A stretch of DNA of 64,000 nucleotides from Kitasatospora aureofaciens (GCA_000720845.1 JODU01000015.1:340379-404378), one strand, 5' to 3'. Counted from the stretch's first letter, positions 17,182 through 27,330 are shown. Translations and numbers: made by a program. Notes: a model not told the origin generated them from the letters alone.

Positions 17182-18066
17182 ATGGGGATGCAGATGCGGG
17201 TCAACGGGACGAGGACCGGTGCGATCGTGGTTGCCGCGATCATGGGAAGCGTCGTCCTGTCGGGATGCGGTGGGGGCGACGAGTCCGATGCGAAGGGGGG
17301 CGACGAGTCGCCGAGTGCGGGCGGGAGCGCGGGCGCCCGCGAGCAGGGCACGGCGGAGGTCCGAGCGGCCTACGACAAGACGGCCGAAGCCGAGTCGGCG
17401 CGGATGACCATCCGGATGAAGCTCGCGGCGGAGGGCCGGACGATCACGTCCGACGGCAAGGGGGTCCTGGACCTGGCGGAGGGGGACAGCGTCATGACCG
17501 TCACCGCGCAGGACGAGAGCATCGAGCAGCGCGTGGTCGACCAGGTCCTCTACCAGGCGGCCCCCGGCCAGAAGGCCCCCGGCGGCAAGCCCTGGATCAA
17601 GATCGACCTGAAGAAGGTGGCCGCCCAGCAGGGGATGAGCAACCAGCAGATCGGCGACCCCGCGCAGACCGCCGCCTACGCCAAGGCGATCACCGACAAG
17701 GACGTCGAGAAGGTCGGCACCGAGAAGCTCGACGGAGTCGACACCACGCACTACAAGGTCTCCGTGGACGTCTCGAAACTGCCGGGCGGCGCCGGGATGA
17801 GCAAGCAGCTCGGCCCGACGCTGCCCATGCAGGTCTGGCTCGACGACGAGGGCCGGCTCCGGCAGCAGCAGATCGACATGACCGTCGAGGCTCCCGCTTC
17901 CGCGTCCGCGAAACCGGACGACAGCGCGTCCCCGAAGCAGCTCAGGATGAGCACGGTGACGCGGTTCTCGGACTTCGGCACCGAGGTCGACGCCGCGGCA
18001 CCGCCGACCGGACAGGTGGCCGACATGACCGATCAGGCGCTCCAGGGCGCAACCAAGCAGAACTGA
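17182..18066 (+). CDS. Secreted lipoprotein, LppX/LprAFG-like
   Basis: Exported lipoprotein of about 294 residues. A signal peptide with hydrophobic core AIVVAAIMGSVV ends in the lipobox LSGC, followed by a Gly/Asp/Ser linker. The mature part (DKTAEAESARMTIRMKLAAE, YKVSVDVSKLPG, PMQVWLDDEGRLRQQQ) matches the actinobacterial LppX_LprAFG-like fold with a hydrophobic ligand cavity. ATG codons at 17182, 17188 and 17194 all have purine-rich sequence upstream; the first is given. It stands alone. Roles in lipid carriage are known in mycobacteria but unproven in Streptomyces. Confidence 0.87.
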   Translation: MGMQMRVNGTRTGAIVVAAIMGSVVLSGCGGGDESDAKGGDESPSAGGSAGAREQGTAEVRAAYDKTAEAESARMTIRMKLAAEGRTITSDGKGVLDLAEGDSVMTVTAQDESIEQRVVDQVLYQAAPGQKAPGGKPWIKIDLKKVAAQQGMSNQQIGDPAQTAAYAKAITDKDVEKVGTEKLDGVDTTHYKVSVDVSKLPGGAGMSKQLGPTLPMQVWLDDEGRLRQQQIDMTVEAPASASAKPDDSASPKQLRMSTVTRFSDFGTEVDAAAPPTGQVADMTDQALQGATKQN

Positions 18067-18159
18067 CCGCCACCGGGTCGCCCTCCCGCCAGGCCCCCGC
18101 ACCGCATGGCGGCGCGGGGGGCCTCACCGCGTCCAGCGCGAAGGGTGCCGTGTCACCGG

Positions 18160-19248
<1,089 letters not shown>

Positions 19249-19435
19249 GTTGCGACTTCCCGTACGTGAGATGCGGAGGGGCTGGATGGGAGGGGAACAG
19301 GGCCAGGCACGGCCGATCCACCAGTCTACGGGGTGTGCCGTACCGGGCCCGCGCGGAGTCGAACGCTTGGCCAAGGCGCGCCCGACGGCGTGTCTGTCGG
19401 GCTATTCGGCACATAAACCGACCTAAGTTGGTCCA

Positions 19436-20041
19436 GTGGAGCAATACAGGACGCGACCTGCGCAGTACGGACCGCGACGAGGCCGGGCGCCGCTGCCCGC
19501 ACAGGGGCGGGGCGGCGCCGCTGCCGCGCGGCCGCCGGCGGGGCGGGTGGCCGGGAGACCGGCGGGACGGCCCGTAGAGCCGCCGCGCCCGGCTCCGGGG
19601 GCGGGTCCGCCGGTGGCCAGGGTGGTGCGTGCCCTGCGCGGGATGCCCAATCCGCGGTTGACGGGGCTCGGCAGCGGTCTGTTCTGCGCGGCCGTGATGA
19701 CCCTGCTCGGCTTCCTGGACGAGCTGATGTTCGGCGCGTCCCTGACCGTGTACGGGGTGCTGTTCGTGCCGGTGAGCCTGCTCACCGCGCTCTGGGTGCG
19801 CCGGGGCGACCTGCTGACCGCCCCCATCGTCGTGCCGATCGCCTTCGCCGTGGGCCTGGTGCCCGTGGCGGAGAGCGGGGACGGTCTCGGCGGACGGCTC
19901 ATGGGTCTCGTGACCGCGCTGGCCACCGAGGCCGGGTGGCTGTACGGCGGGACACTGGTCGCCGGGACGGCCGTGATCGTCCGCCGGATCCGGCTGGTAC
20001 GACGACGGGCCGCCGCCCGCAACCGGCCCCCGGCCGCCTGA
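19436..20041 (+). CDS. DUF6542-type membrane protein
   Basis: Protein of 201 residues with a Pro/Arg/Gly-rich cytoplasmic N-terminus (1-70) and a membrane domain with four likely helices (about 80-100, 104-122, 130-146 and 160-182). The stretch RGMPNPRLTGLGSGLFCAA opens the conserved region of this actinobacterial family. The GTG start at 19436 fits an A/T-richer upstream region holding its promoter. It is divergent from ychF and convergent with the glucokinase gene. Its function is unknown. Confidence 0.75.
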   Translation: MEQYRTRPAQYGPRRGRAPLPAQGRGGAAAARPPAGRVAGRPAGRPVEPPRPAPGAGPPVARVVRALRGMPNPRLTGLGSGLFCAAVMTLLGFLDELMFGASLTVYGVLFVPVSLLTALWVRRGDLLTAPIVVPIAFAVGLVPVAESGDGLGGRLMGLVTALATEAGWLYGGTLVAGTAVIVRRIRLVRRRAAARNRPPAA

Positions 20042-20107
20042 CGGCTCCCCGGCAGCCGGCCTGCGCTCAGCCGGGCCCCGTCAGCGGGCCCGCCCCAGGC
20101 GCCCCGC

Positions 20108-20849
20108 TCAGCCCGACGCGTGCATCGCCGCGCCCACGATCCCCGCGTTGTTCTGGAGCTGGGCGGGGACGATCTCCGCCCGGACGCCCTCGATGTGGGG
20201 CAGGAACTTCTGGGACTTGCGGCTGACGCCGCCGCCGATGATGAACAGCTCCGGCGAGAACAGCATCTCGACGTGCGCGAGGTACTTCTGGACCCGGTGG
20301 GCCCAGTGCTCCCACGACATGTCGTGGTCGTCCTTGACCTTGCTGGAGGCCCGCTTCTCCGCGTCGTGACCGTCCAGCTCCAGGTGGCCCAGCTCGGTGT
20401 TGGGGATCAGGACCCCGTCGGTGAACACCGCGCTGCCGATGCCGGTGCCGAAGGTGAGCAGGATGACCGTGCCCTTGCGGCCGCGGCCAGGCTCCGAAGT
20501 GCATCTCGGCGACGCCCGCCGCGTCCGCGTCGTTGACGACCGTCACGTCCAGCCCGCCCAGCCGCTCGCCGAACAGGGCACGCGCGTCGGTGTCGACCCA
20601 GCTCTTGTCGACGTTGGCCGCGGTGCGCACGGTCGCGCCGCCCGTCACCACGCCCGGGAAGGTGAGGCCGACCGGGCCGGTCCAGCCGAAGTGCTCGACG
20701 ACCTCCTTGACCCCGTCGGCCACGCCGTCGGGGGTCGCCGGGTGCGGGGTCAGCACCTTGCAGCGCTCCTGGGCCAGGTCGCCCCTGTCGAGGTCCACAG
20801 GGGCGCCCTTGATCCCGGATCCGCCGATGTCCACGCCGAAGATCTGCAT
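20108..20849 (-). pseudogene. ppgK: Polyphosphate glucokinase, interrupted by a one-base insertion
   Basis: ROK-family polyphosphate/ATP glucokinase. The N-terminal half (MQIFGVDIGGSGIKGAPVDL, NVDKSWVDTDARALFGERLG, NDADAAGVAEMHFGA) reads in one frame from 20849. The C-terminal half (FTDGVLIPNTELGHLELDG, LFSPELFIIGGGVSRKSQKF, to the stop at 20108) reads in another. An extra base at about 20489 in a GGCC/GGCC context causes the switch. Removing it restores FGAGRGRKGTVI and the GTGIG motif. Without it the first frame runs to 20067 as nonsense. This is either a real inactivating mutation or a sequencing error; the rest is intact, which argues for a very recent event or an error. Confidence 0.85.
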
Positions 20850-20903
20850 GGCCCTACGTTACGACGGAGGACTGACGGTCACCCAGGCGGTGGTCCCGGC
20901 CGG

Positions 20904-21920
20904 TCAGTCCCCCGCCGTACCCGAGCCGCCCCGCTCCGCCACCAGGGACGCCGCCTCCTCGCGCAGGTCGCGGCGCAGCTCCTTGGGCAGCGAGAAGGTG
21001 ATCGACTCCTCGGCGGCCTTGACGATCTCCACGTCCTCGAAGCCGCGCTGCGACAGCCACTCCAGGACCTGTTCGACCAGGACGTCGGGGACGGAGGCGC
21101 CGGAGGTGACGCCGACCGTGGTGACGCCGTCCAGCCAGGACTCCTCGATCTCGTCGGCGAAGTCCACCAGGTACGCCTCGCGGGAGCCGGCCTGCTTGGC
21201 GACCTCGACCAGGCGCTTGGAGTTGGAGGAGTTGCGGGAGCCGACGACGATCACCAGCTCGGCCTCGGCGCCCATCTGCTTCACCGCGAGCTGGCGGTTC
21301 TGCGTGGCGTAGCAGATGTCGTCGCTCGGCGGGGAGATGAGCTGCGGGAACTTGTCCTTGAGCGCGTCGACGGTCTCCATCGTCTCGTCGACGGAGAGGG
21401 TGGTCTGGGAGAGCCAGACCACCTTCGACGGGTCCCGGACCTCCACCTTGGCGACGTCCTCGGGTCCGTCGACGAGCTGGATGTGGTCGGGGGCCTCGCC
21501 GGAGGTGCCGATGACCTCCTCGTGGCCCTCGTGGCCGATCAGCAGGATGTCGTAGTCGTCGTTCGCGAAGCGGACGGCTTCCTTGTGGACCTTGGTGACG
21601 AGCGGGCAGGTGGCGTCGATGGTGGCGAGGCGGCCACGCTCGGCTTCTTCGTGGACGACGGGGGCGACGCCGTGCGCGGAGAACATCACGATGTTCCCCG
21701 GGGGGACCTCCTCCGTCCGCTCGACGAAGATCGCGCCTTTCTTCTCCAGGGTCTGGACGACGTACTTGTTGTGAACGATCTCGTGCCGGACGTACACCGG
21801 AGCCCCGTACTGCTCCAGGGCTTTCTCGACGGCGATCACGGCGCGGTCCACACCCGCGCAGTAGCCACGGGGGGCGGCGAGCAGGACACGGCGGCCAGGC
21901 GAAGCAGTCATGGCACCCAT
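20904..21920 (-). CDS. ispH: 4-hydroxy-3-methylbut-2-enyl diphosphate reductase
   Basis: Last enzyme of the MEP pathway, reducing HMBPP to IPP and DMAPP through a [4Fe-4S] cluster. The three cluster cysteines are visible in APRGYCAGVDRAV, TIDATCPLVTKVHKEA and DDICYATQNRQ, with the catalytic-glutamate region TTVGVTSGASVPDV. Length of 338 residues is normal. The ATG at 21920 gives MGAMTASPGRR; the second ATG at 21911 is an equally possible start. It sits between the glucokinase gene on the same strand and a divergent permease. Confidence 0.97.
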   Translation of the reverse strand: MGAMTASPGRRVLLAAPRGYCAGVDRAVIAVEKALEQYGAPVYVRHEIVHNKYVVQTLEKKGAIFVERTEEVPPGNIVMFSAHGVAPVVHEEAERGRLATIDATCPLVTKVHKEAVRFANDDYDILLIGHEGHEEVIGTSGEAPDHIQLVDGPEDVAKVEVRDPSKVVWLSQTTLSVDETMETVDALKDKFPQLISPPSDDICYATQNRQLAVKQMGAEAELVIVVGSRNSSNSKRLVEVAKQAGSREAYLVDFADEIEESWLDGVTTVGVTSGASVPDVLVEQVLEWLSQRGFEDVEIVKAAEESITFSLPKELRRDLREEAASLVAERGGSGTAGD

Positions 21921-22047
21921 CGTAAGGCCGCGTTCGGCGGGTCAAAGATCGCGTGGGTGCGGCGTTGCCGGGGAGACTGGCGGGAACGTTCCGAGGCGTG
22001 GCCCGAAGCGGAACCCGGGCGAGAACCGAGGCACTGGCGGAGGCACG

Positions 22048-23430
22048 ATGTCGCAGACCGGTACGACGGCCCCGGGGGCCGGTGAGGAACACCAGCTGAG
22101 GCGCAGTCTGGGGTTCAGGGACCTGGTCGTCTACGGCCTGCTGTTCATCGCGCCCATGGCGCCGGTCGGCGTGTTCGGCACGCTGGACGCCAAGTCGCAC
22201 GGCGCGGTGGCGCTCGTCTACGTCGTCGCCACGGTCGCGATGGCGTTCACCGCATTCAGCTACGCGCAGATGGTGCGGGTGGTCCCCCAGGCGGGGTCGG
22301 TGTTCGCCTACGCGCGCGCGGGGCTCGGCAACGGGGCCGGGTTCATCGCCGGGTGGATGGCGATGCTGGACTACGTCCTCATCCCGGCGGTGGCGTACCT
22401 CTTCTCCGGCATCGCGATGGAGGCGCTGGTCCCCGAGGTGTCGCGGTGGGTGTGGACGGCGATCGCGGTGGTCGTCACGACGCTGCTGAACCTGTGGGGG
22501 GTGCGGACGGCGGCCCGGGTGGGCTTCCTGGTGCTCGCCATGGAGATCGTCGTACTGATCGTCTTCGTGGCCACCGCGATCGTGGTCCTGGCGCAGGACG
22601 GGGCCGAGCGGGACTGGCTGTCGCCGCTGTCGGGGGACGGCACGCAGGGGGCGTTCGCGCTGTCGGCGGTGGTCGGCGCGGTGTCGGTGGCGGTGCTGTC
22701 GTACCTGGGCTTCGACGCGATCGCCACGTTCGCCGAGGAGGTCACCGGAGGTTCGGCGAAGGTCGCGCGGGCGCTGCTGTTCTGCCTGGCGCTGGCGGGC
22801 GTGCTGTTCGTGGCGCAGACGTACCTGGTGGCGCTCCTGGAGCCGGTGTCGTCGGCGCAGCTGGCGGCGGAGCCGGAGCGGCAGGGATCGGCGTTCTACG
22901 ACGCCGTGGACGCCTCGGTGGGCACGTGGCTGCACGATCTGGTGGCGGTGAGCAAGGCGATCGGCGCGGCGTTCGCGGCGCTGGCCGGGCAGGCGGCGGC
23001 CGGGCGGCTGCTGTTCGCGATGGGCCGCGACCGGCGGCTGCCCGGGGTGCTGTCGCGGACGGACGCCGGCGTTCCGCGCGTGGCGCTGCTGGTGTCGGCG
23101 GTGATCACGATGGCGGCGGCGGTGTGGGCGGCGCGCCGGGACGACGGTCTCGACCACCTGGTCTCGGTGGTCGACGTCGGCGCGCTGACCGCGTTCACGC
23201 TGCTGCACGCGAGCGTGGTGGGCTGGTTCGTGGTGCGGCGCGGCGCGGGCACGGTGAGCTGGTGGCGGCATCTGCTGGTGCCGGTGCTCGGCGCGGCGAT
23301 CACGGTCGCGGTGATCGTGGAGGCGTCGGGCGCCGCCCAGGTGGTCGGGGCGGTCTGGCTGGCGGCGGGCCTGGTGGTGCTGGCGGTGCAGTGGAGGGGG
23401 CGGCGGGACACGGACCGGGCGGGCGTGTGA
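22048..23430 (+). CDS. APC-family amino acid permease
   Basis: Integral membrane transporter of 460 residues with about 12 hydrophobic helices. The first, LRRSLGFRDLVVYGLLFIAP then MAPVGVFG, is the family signature. Later segments include VVPQAGSVFAYARAGLG and LSYLGFDAIATFAEEVTGG, a typical APC motif. It should import an amino acid or amine with protons. The ATG at 22048 has GGAGG nearby. It is divergent from ispH and followed by xseA after 55 bases. Substrate unknown. Confidence 0.93.
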   Translation: MSQTGTTAPGAGEEHQLRRSLGFRDLVVYGLLFIAPMAPVGVFGTLDAKSHGAVALVYVVATVAMAFTAFSYAQMVRVVPQAGSVFAYARAGLGNGAGFIAGWMAMLDYVLIPAVAYLFSGIAMEALVPEVSRWVWTAIAVVVTTLLNLWGVRTAARVGFLVLAMEIVVLIVFVATAIVVLAQDGAERDWLSPLSGDGTQGAFALSAVVGAVSVAVLSYLGFDAIATFAEEVTGGSAKVARALLFCLALAGVLFVAQTYLVALLEPVSSAQLAAEPERQGSAFYDAVDASVGTWLHDLVAVSKAIGAAFAALAGQAAAGRLLFAMGRDRRLPGVLSRTDAGVPRVALLVSAVITMAAAVWAARRDDGLDHLVSVVDVGALTAFTLLHASVVGWFVVRRGAGTVSWWRHLLVPVLGAAITVAVIVEASGAAQVVGAVWLAAGLVVLAVQWRGRRDTDRAGV

Positions 23431-23485
23431 CGGAGGGCGGGCTCGATGGGGCCCGTTGTCGCACCCGGCCGTTACGCTCGGGCGC

Positions 23486-24694
23486 ATGGCTGCCAACTCG
23501 ACCCCCGAAAGCCCGCTGCCCGTGGGCGAGGTCTCCCGGCTGATCGGGGGCTGGATCGACCGGCTCGGCGCGGTCTGGGTCGAGGGGCAGATCACCCAGT
23601 TGTCGCGGCGGCCGGGCGCGGGCGTGGTGTTCCTGACGCTGCGCGACCCGTCGTACGACATCTCGGTGAGCGTGACCTGCTACCGGCAGGTGTTCGACGC
23701 CGTGGCCGACGTGGTCGGCGAGGGTGCGCGGGTGGTCGTGCACGCCAAGCCGGAGTGGTATGCGCCGCGGGGGCAGCTGTCGCTGCGGGCCGCCGAGATC
23801 AAGCCGGTCGGCGTCGGTGAGCTGCTCGCCCGTCTGGAGCAGCTGAAGAAGGCACTCGCGCGCGAGGGGCTGTTCGCGGCGGAGCGCAAGAAGCCGCTGC
23901 CGTTCCTGCCGCAGCTGGTCGGCCTGGTGTGCGGGCGGGCCTCGGCGGCCGAGCGGGACGTCCTGGAGAACGCCCGGCACCGCTGGCCCGCCGTCCGCTT
24001 CGAGGTGCGCAACGTCCCGGTGCAGGGCGTGCACGCGGTGCCGCAGGTGGTGCAGGCGGTGAAGGAGCTGGACGCGCTGGACGACGTGGACGTGATCGTC
24101 GTCGCGCGCGGCGGGGGCAGCGTGGAGGACCTGCTGCCGTTCTCCGACGAGCAGCTGGTCCGGGCGGTGGCCGCCTGTCGTACGCCGGTCGTCTCGGCGA
24201 TCGGCCACGAGCCGGACAGCCCGCTCCTCGACCTGGTCGCCGACCTGCGCGCCTCCACGCCGACCGACGCCGCGAAGAAGGTCGTGCCGGACGTCGGCGA
24301 GGAGTACGAGCGGGTACGGCTGCTGCGGGACCGCGCCCGGCGGTGTGTGGCGGCGTTCGTCGACCGCGAGCAGCGCGGGCTGGCGCACGCGCTGGCCCGG
24401 CCGTCGATACAGGACCCGCACCGGATGATCGAGGAGCGGGCCGAGCAGGTGACGGCGCTGCTGGACCGGAGCCGTCGCACGCTGGGGCACCACCTCGACC
24501 GGGCCGACTCCGAGCTGACGCACACGCACGCGCGCGTGGTGGCCCTCTCCCCCGCCGCGACCCTCGAGCGCGGGTACGCGGTGCTCCAGCGGGCCGACGG
24601 CCACGCGGTCCGCGACCCCGCCGAGGTGGAGCCCGGCGAGACGCTGCGCGCCCGGGTCTCCGAGGGCGATTTCTCCGTACGAGTCGACGCATAG
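23486..24694 (+). CDS. xseA: Exodeoxyribonuclease VII large subunit
   Basis: Catalytic subunit of the single-strand-specific nuclease involved in repair. The N-terminal OB fold includes VWVEGQITQLSRRPGAGVVF (about 30-49). The catalytic domain follows with LPFLPQLVGLVCGRASAAER, VIVVARGGGSVEDLLPFSDE and SAIGHEPDSPLLDLVADLRA. A coiled-coil C-terminus ends with ERGYAVLQRADG. The length of 402 residues is normal. ATG 23486 fits the family. xseB begins nine bases after its stop, forming the usual operon. Confidence 0.97.
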   Translation: MAANSTPESPLPVGEVSRLIGGWIDRLGAVWVEGQITQLSRRPGAGVVFLTLRDPSYDISVSVTCYRQVFDAVADVVGEGARVVVHAKPEWYAPRGQLSLRAAEIKPVGVGELLARLEQLKKALAREGLFAAERKKPLPFLPQLVGLVCGRASAAERDVLENARHRWPAVRFEVRNVPVQGVHAVPQVVQAVKELDALDDVDVIVVARGGGSVEDLLPFSDEQLVRAVAACRTPVVSAIGHEPDSPLLDLVADLRASTPTDAAKKVVPDVGEEYERVRLLRDRARRCVAAFVDREQRGLAHALARPSIQDPHRMIEERAEQVTALLDRSRRTLGHHLDRADSELTHTHARVVALSPAATLERGYAVLQRADGHAVRDPAEVEPGETLRARVSEGDFSVRVDA

Positions 24695-24703
24695 GGTGGG
24701 TGG

Positions 24704-24970
24704 ATGACCAGCGAGGTGGAGCAGCCGACGGCGATGTCCGAGGCGCTCGGGTACGAGCAGGCGCGGGACGAGCTGATCGAGGTGGTCCGGCGGCTGGAGG
24801 CCGGCGGTACGACGCTGGAGGAGTCCCTGGCCCTGTGGGAGCGGGGCGAGGAGCTGGCGAAGGTCTGCCGCCGCCGGCTGGACGGCGCCCGGGCCCGCCT
24901 GGACGCGGCACTGGCCGAGGAGGAGGCGGACGCCGAGGGCGCGGACGCCGAGGGCGGCGGCGCCCGCTAG
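24704..24970 (+). CDS. xseB: Exodeoxyribonuclease VII small subunit
   Basis: Accessory subunit of 88 residues that binds the XseA coiled coils. The family pattern EQARDELIEVVRRLEAGGTT then LEESLALWERGEEL and KVCRRRLDGARARL is complete. The C-terminus ends in an acidic Ala/Glu/Asp tail with the repeated unit DAEGA, longer than usual. It lies directly downstream of xseA on the same strand. Confidence 0.95.
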   Translation: MTSEVEQPTAMSEALGYEQARDELIEVVRRLEAGGTTLEESLALWERGEELAKVCRRRLDGARARLDAALAEEEADAEGADAEGGGAR

Positions 24971-25059
24971 CTCAGGCCGGCCGGGCAGGGGGTCGGAGGC
25001 CGGCCGTCAGGAGGGTCAGCAGGCGACCGGCCTTGGCTGTCTGCCACGGGACCGAGACC

Positions 25060-25305
25060 GTGCACGCCGCGAGGGAACTCGGTGTCCCGGACGGCCGCAT
25101 CTGCACCGTCGCCGCGCAGGTCGACGGCGTCCCGGCGGCCAAGGGCGCGAACGCGGCCCGCGGTGCCCTGCCGGAGATCGCCCGCCCGGTCGCGGCGGGC
25201 CCGCTCCGGGTGCCCGTCGCGGCGGGCTTCCCGGTCGAGCGGATCCGCCGCGCGGTCGAGCTCCAGGCCGGCCGGCATGTGCGGGGCAAGGTCGTCATCG
25301 ACCTC
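25060..25305 (+). pseudogene. C-terminal remnant of a zinc/quinone-type oxidoreductase (MDR family)
   Basis: About 82 codons read like the end of a medium-chain dehydrogenase: HAARELGVPDGRICTVAAQV, then PLRVPVAAGFPVERIRRAVE and GRHVRGKVVIDL. The last phrase is the usual C-terminus of NADPH:quinone-reductase-like proteins. Nothing matching the N-terminal or nucleotide-binding parts precedes it, the reading frame continues past the expected end, and the 3' end overlaps the convergent DUF4287 gene. It is best explained as a truncated, decayed gene. Confidence 0.7.
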
Positions 25306-25543
25306 CAGCCGCGCCGGAGGACCCCTGCCCCTCCTGCGCCGTGCCCTCGGCCAGGGTGTGCGCGACGAGTGCGTTGGCGTGCCCGTGGCCCAGGCCGTGC
25401 TCGGTCTTGAGCCAGGTGACCAGTTCCATGTGCTTGGTGAGCGGCGAGGACCGGATGAGGTCCTTCCACTCCGCGACCGGGCGGCCGTACTTCTTCTCGA
25501 TGGACGGGAAGTACGAGGCCGGGCCCTTCACGGCGGCGGTCAT
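25295..25543 (-). CDS. DUF4287-domain protein
   Basis: Small cytoplasmic protein of 82 residues. PASYFPSIEKKYGRPVAEWK then DLIRSSPLTKHMELVTWLK and TEHGLGHGHANALVAH match the DUF4287 family, found alone or fused to DUF5655-type domains; its function is unknown. The ATG at 25543 is preferred over 25564 because GGGAG lies about ten bases before it. Its 3' end overlaps the remnant of an oxidoreductase gene on the opposite strand. Confidence 0.85.
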   Translation of the reverse strand: MTAAVKGPASYFPSIEKKYGRPVAEWKDLIRSSPLTKHMELVTWLKTEHGLGHGHANALVAHTLAEGTAQEGQGSSGAAGGR

Positions 25544-25645
25544 GTCGATGCGCTCCCTGTGCAAGAGGTACGAGGTACGAGTGGTGATGCGCTCTGTGGA
25601 CCGCCGCCGGCGCCGGAAGTGATCGCCGACCGCCTGTGATGCACG

Positions 25646-27226
25646 TCACCCGACCTTCAAGGAGTGGAAGCGGGGCCACTGCCGCTCCGGCCCGTCGTTG
25701 CGCACGCTGAGCGAGAAGCCGCCGGCGCCCTCCGCCGCCCGCCAGCGCCCCGCGCGGAGGGCCGTACAGGGCTCGCCATCGATGCTCACCCGCACCTGCC
25801 GGGGGGTCACGGAGACGGTGACCCGGTGCGTGGCGGCGGGGTCGAGCCGGCAGGTCCGCCGGGCCTCGGCACCCTCCGGACCGCCCGGACCGCCCGTGCC
25901 GCCCGTGCTCAGGCTCGCCGTGTTGCGGCCGACGGAGAGCGACACGGGATGTTCACTGCCCGCCCGCACGGTGATGCCGACGCTGTTGGAGGTGCCGTGC
26001 AGGCCGCCGACGCGGGCGCGCAGGCGGTAGTCGGTCCAGTCGGCGGTGGCGAGCGGGCGGTAGTCGGCCGATGCGTAGTCGGTGCCGTCCGCGGGACGGC
26101 TGGCACCGGTGAGGACCCCGGGTCCGGTCTGCCCGGTGTCGCCGGTCGTCCGCCAGTCCGCCTGCCGGGACAGCGGCCGGTCGGCGTCCCGCGGTGCCAC
26201 CGGAGCCCATCGGGCCAGTTCGCGCAGCAGACCGGCCGGGGTGGTGTCCCGGGTGACCTCGAGGCGCTGCACCTGTCCGGCGGCGGCCGCACGCGGCCCG
26301 GCGGGCAGTGGCCGGGCCGCGCTGTTGGTGAGCGTGGCGGTGAAACGCTCCCGCAGCATGGAGCGCAGGGCCTCGGCGTCCCGCGCGCCCAGGTTGGAGG
26401 CGTCCAGCCGTTCCGAGAAGGGGTAGGCGAAGAGCCGGGGGCGGGGCAGGTCGTGCCGTACGAGGTCGTGGACCGACCGGTCGAGGTCCGCCGCGATCCG
26501 GCGCCGGTACTCGTCGGAGGTCTCGACGCGCCCCTCGTCCGCCAGCCACCGCCGGTTGGTGAACACCGACCGCTCGTGCCCGGCGGCGTCCACCGCGGCA
26601 CGTTCGTGGCTGAGGTGGGTGTGGGCCTGGAAGTCCCAGCGCCCCGACCGCGCCATCTGCCCGACCTCGGCCCAGGAGAGGTAGTACGGCCGGTGGGTCC
26701 CCACCCGTCCGGTGATCAGGTAGGCGGCGGCCTTCATCCCGTACCTGGCCAGCACCGGGTCGGCGTGCGTCCACAGTCCGTGCGCGCCGTCGTCGAAGGT
26801 GAGGTGGACGGTGCGTGGGCCGGGGGTGCGGCCGTCGCGCAGGAAGTCGGTGAACTCCCGGGTGGAAAGCGTGCGGTAGCCGGCGTCGCGCAGGGCGCGC
26901 AGCTGTGCGTCGAAGCGCTCCAGGGAGACGGTGTAGCGGCCGCGGTCGTCGGGGCCGATGTCGTGGTAGGCGAGGACGACCGGCGCACTCCCGGCGGGCG
27001 CCGCCTTGGCGTCCGCGCCGGCGCCGCCGTCGCCGGAGTCGGGCGGCGCGGTCTGTTCGGCCACCGCGTGCCGGAGGGTGTCGTACTGCCAGGCGGCGGT
27101 GAAGGGCAGGGCCACGACGGCCGCCGTGAGCAGTCCGAGCACGGCGCGCAGCAGCGGCCGCCCCTGTCCGCCTCCACCCGGCCGGTGCTCACGGGGCCGG
27201 TGCGCACGGGAACCGTCGCTTCTCAC
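25646..27226 (-). CDS. Membrane-anchored NodB-type polysaccharide deacetylase
   Basis: Removes N-acetyl (or O-acetyl) groups from an extracellular glycan. The protein has 526 residues: an N-terminal anchor (about 26-46), a deacetylase domain with metal-binding motif 1 TFDDG at 143-147 and motif 2 HTHLSH at 202-207, then FAYPFSERLDASNL. The C-terminal 170 residues (YRLRARVGGLHGTSNSVGIT, VSVTPRQVRVSIDGEPC) look like a lectin-like beta-sandwich. The GTG start at 27226 overlaps the stop of the 35-residue membrane peptide gene by four bases, so translation is probably coupled. It is the last gene of the polysaccharide operon. Confidence 0.9.
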   Translation of the reverse strand: MRSDGSRAHRPREHRPGGGGQGRPLLRAVLGLLTAAVVALPFTAAWQYDTLRHAVAEQTAPPDSGDGGAGADAKAAPAGSAPVVLAYHDIGPDDRGRYTVSLERFDAQLRALRDAGYRTLSTREFTDFLRDGRTPGPRTVHLTFDDGAHGLWTHADPVLARYGMKAAAYLITGRVGTHRPYYLSWAEVGQMARSGRWDFQAHTHLSHERAAVDAAGHERSVFTNRRWLADEGRVETSDEYRRRIAADLDRSVHDLVRHDLPRPRLFAYPFSERLDASNLGARDAEALRSMLRERFTATLTNSAARPLPAGPRAAAAGQVQRLEVTRDTTPAGLLRELARWAPVAPRDADRPLSRQADWRTTGDTGQTGPGVLTGASRPADGTDYASADYRPLATADWTDYRLRARVGGLHGTSNSVGITVRAGSEHPVSLSVGRNTASLSTGGTGGPGGPEGAEARRTCRLDPAATHRVTVSVTPRQVRVSIDGEPCTALRAGRWRAAEGAGGFSLSVRNDGPERQWPRFHSLKVG

Positions 27227-27330
27227 ATCCACCGTCCCCGGGTGACGACGAACACGTAGACCAGGGCGAGGGCGGCGCAGGTGAGGCCGACGGCGAGCGA
27301 GCGGGCAAGGCCGCGCAGCAGGACTCTCAT
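27223..27330 (-). CDS. 35-residue single-helix membrane peptide
   Basis: Begins MRVLLRGLARSLAVGL, continues TCAALALVYVFVV and ends TRGRWM. It has one transmembrane helix flanked by arginines, the basic N-terminus suggesting N-in orientation. Its ATG overlaps the stop of the glycosyltransferase gene (ATGA) and its stop overlaps the GTG of the deacetylase gene (GTGA). This exact packing in a tightly coupled operon is the main evidence that it is translated. It may be a small subunit of the glycan synthase/export complex, or may mainly couple translation of the flanking genes. Confidence 0.7.
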   Translation of the reverse strand: MRVLLRGLARSLAVGLTCAALALVYVFVVTRGRWM

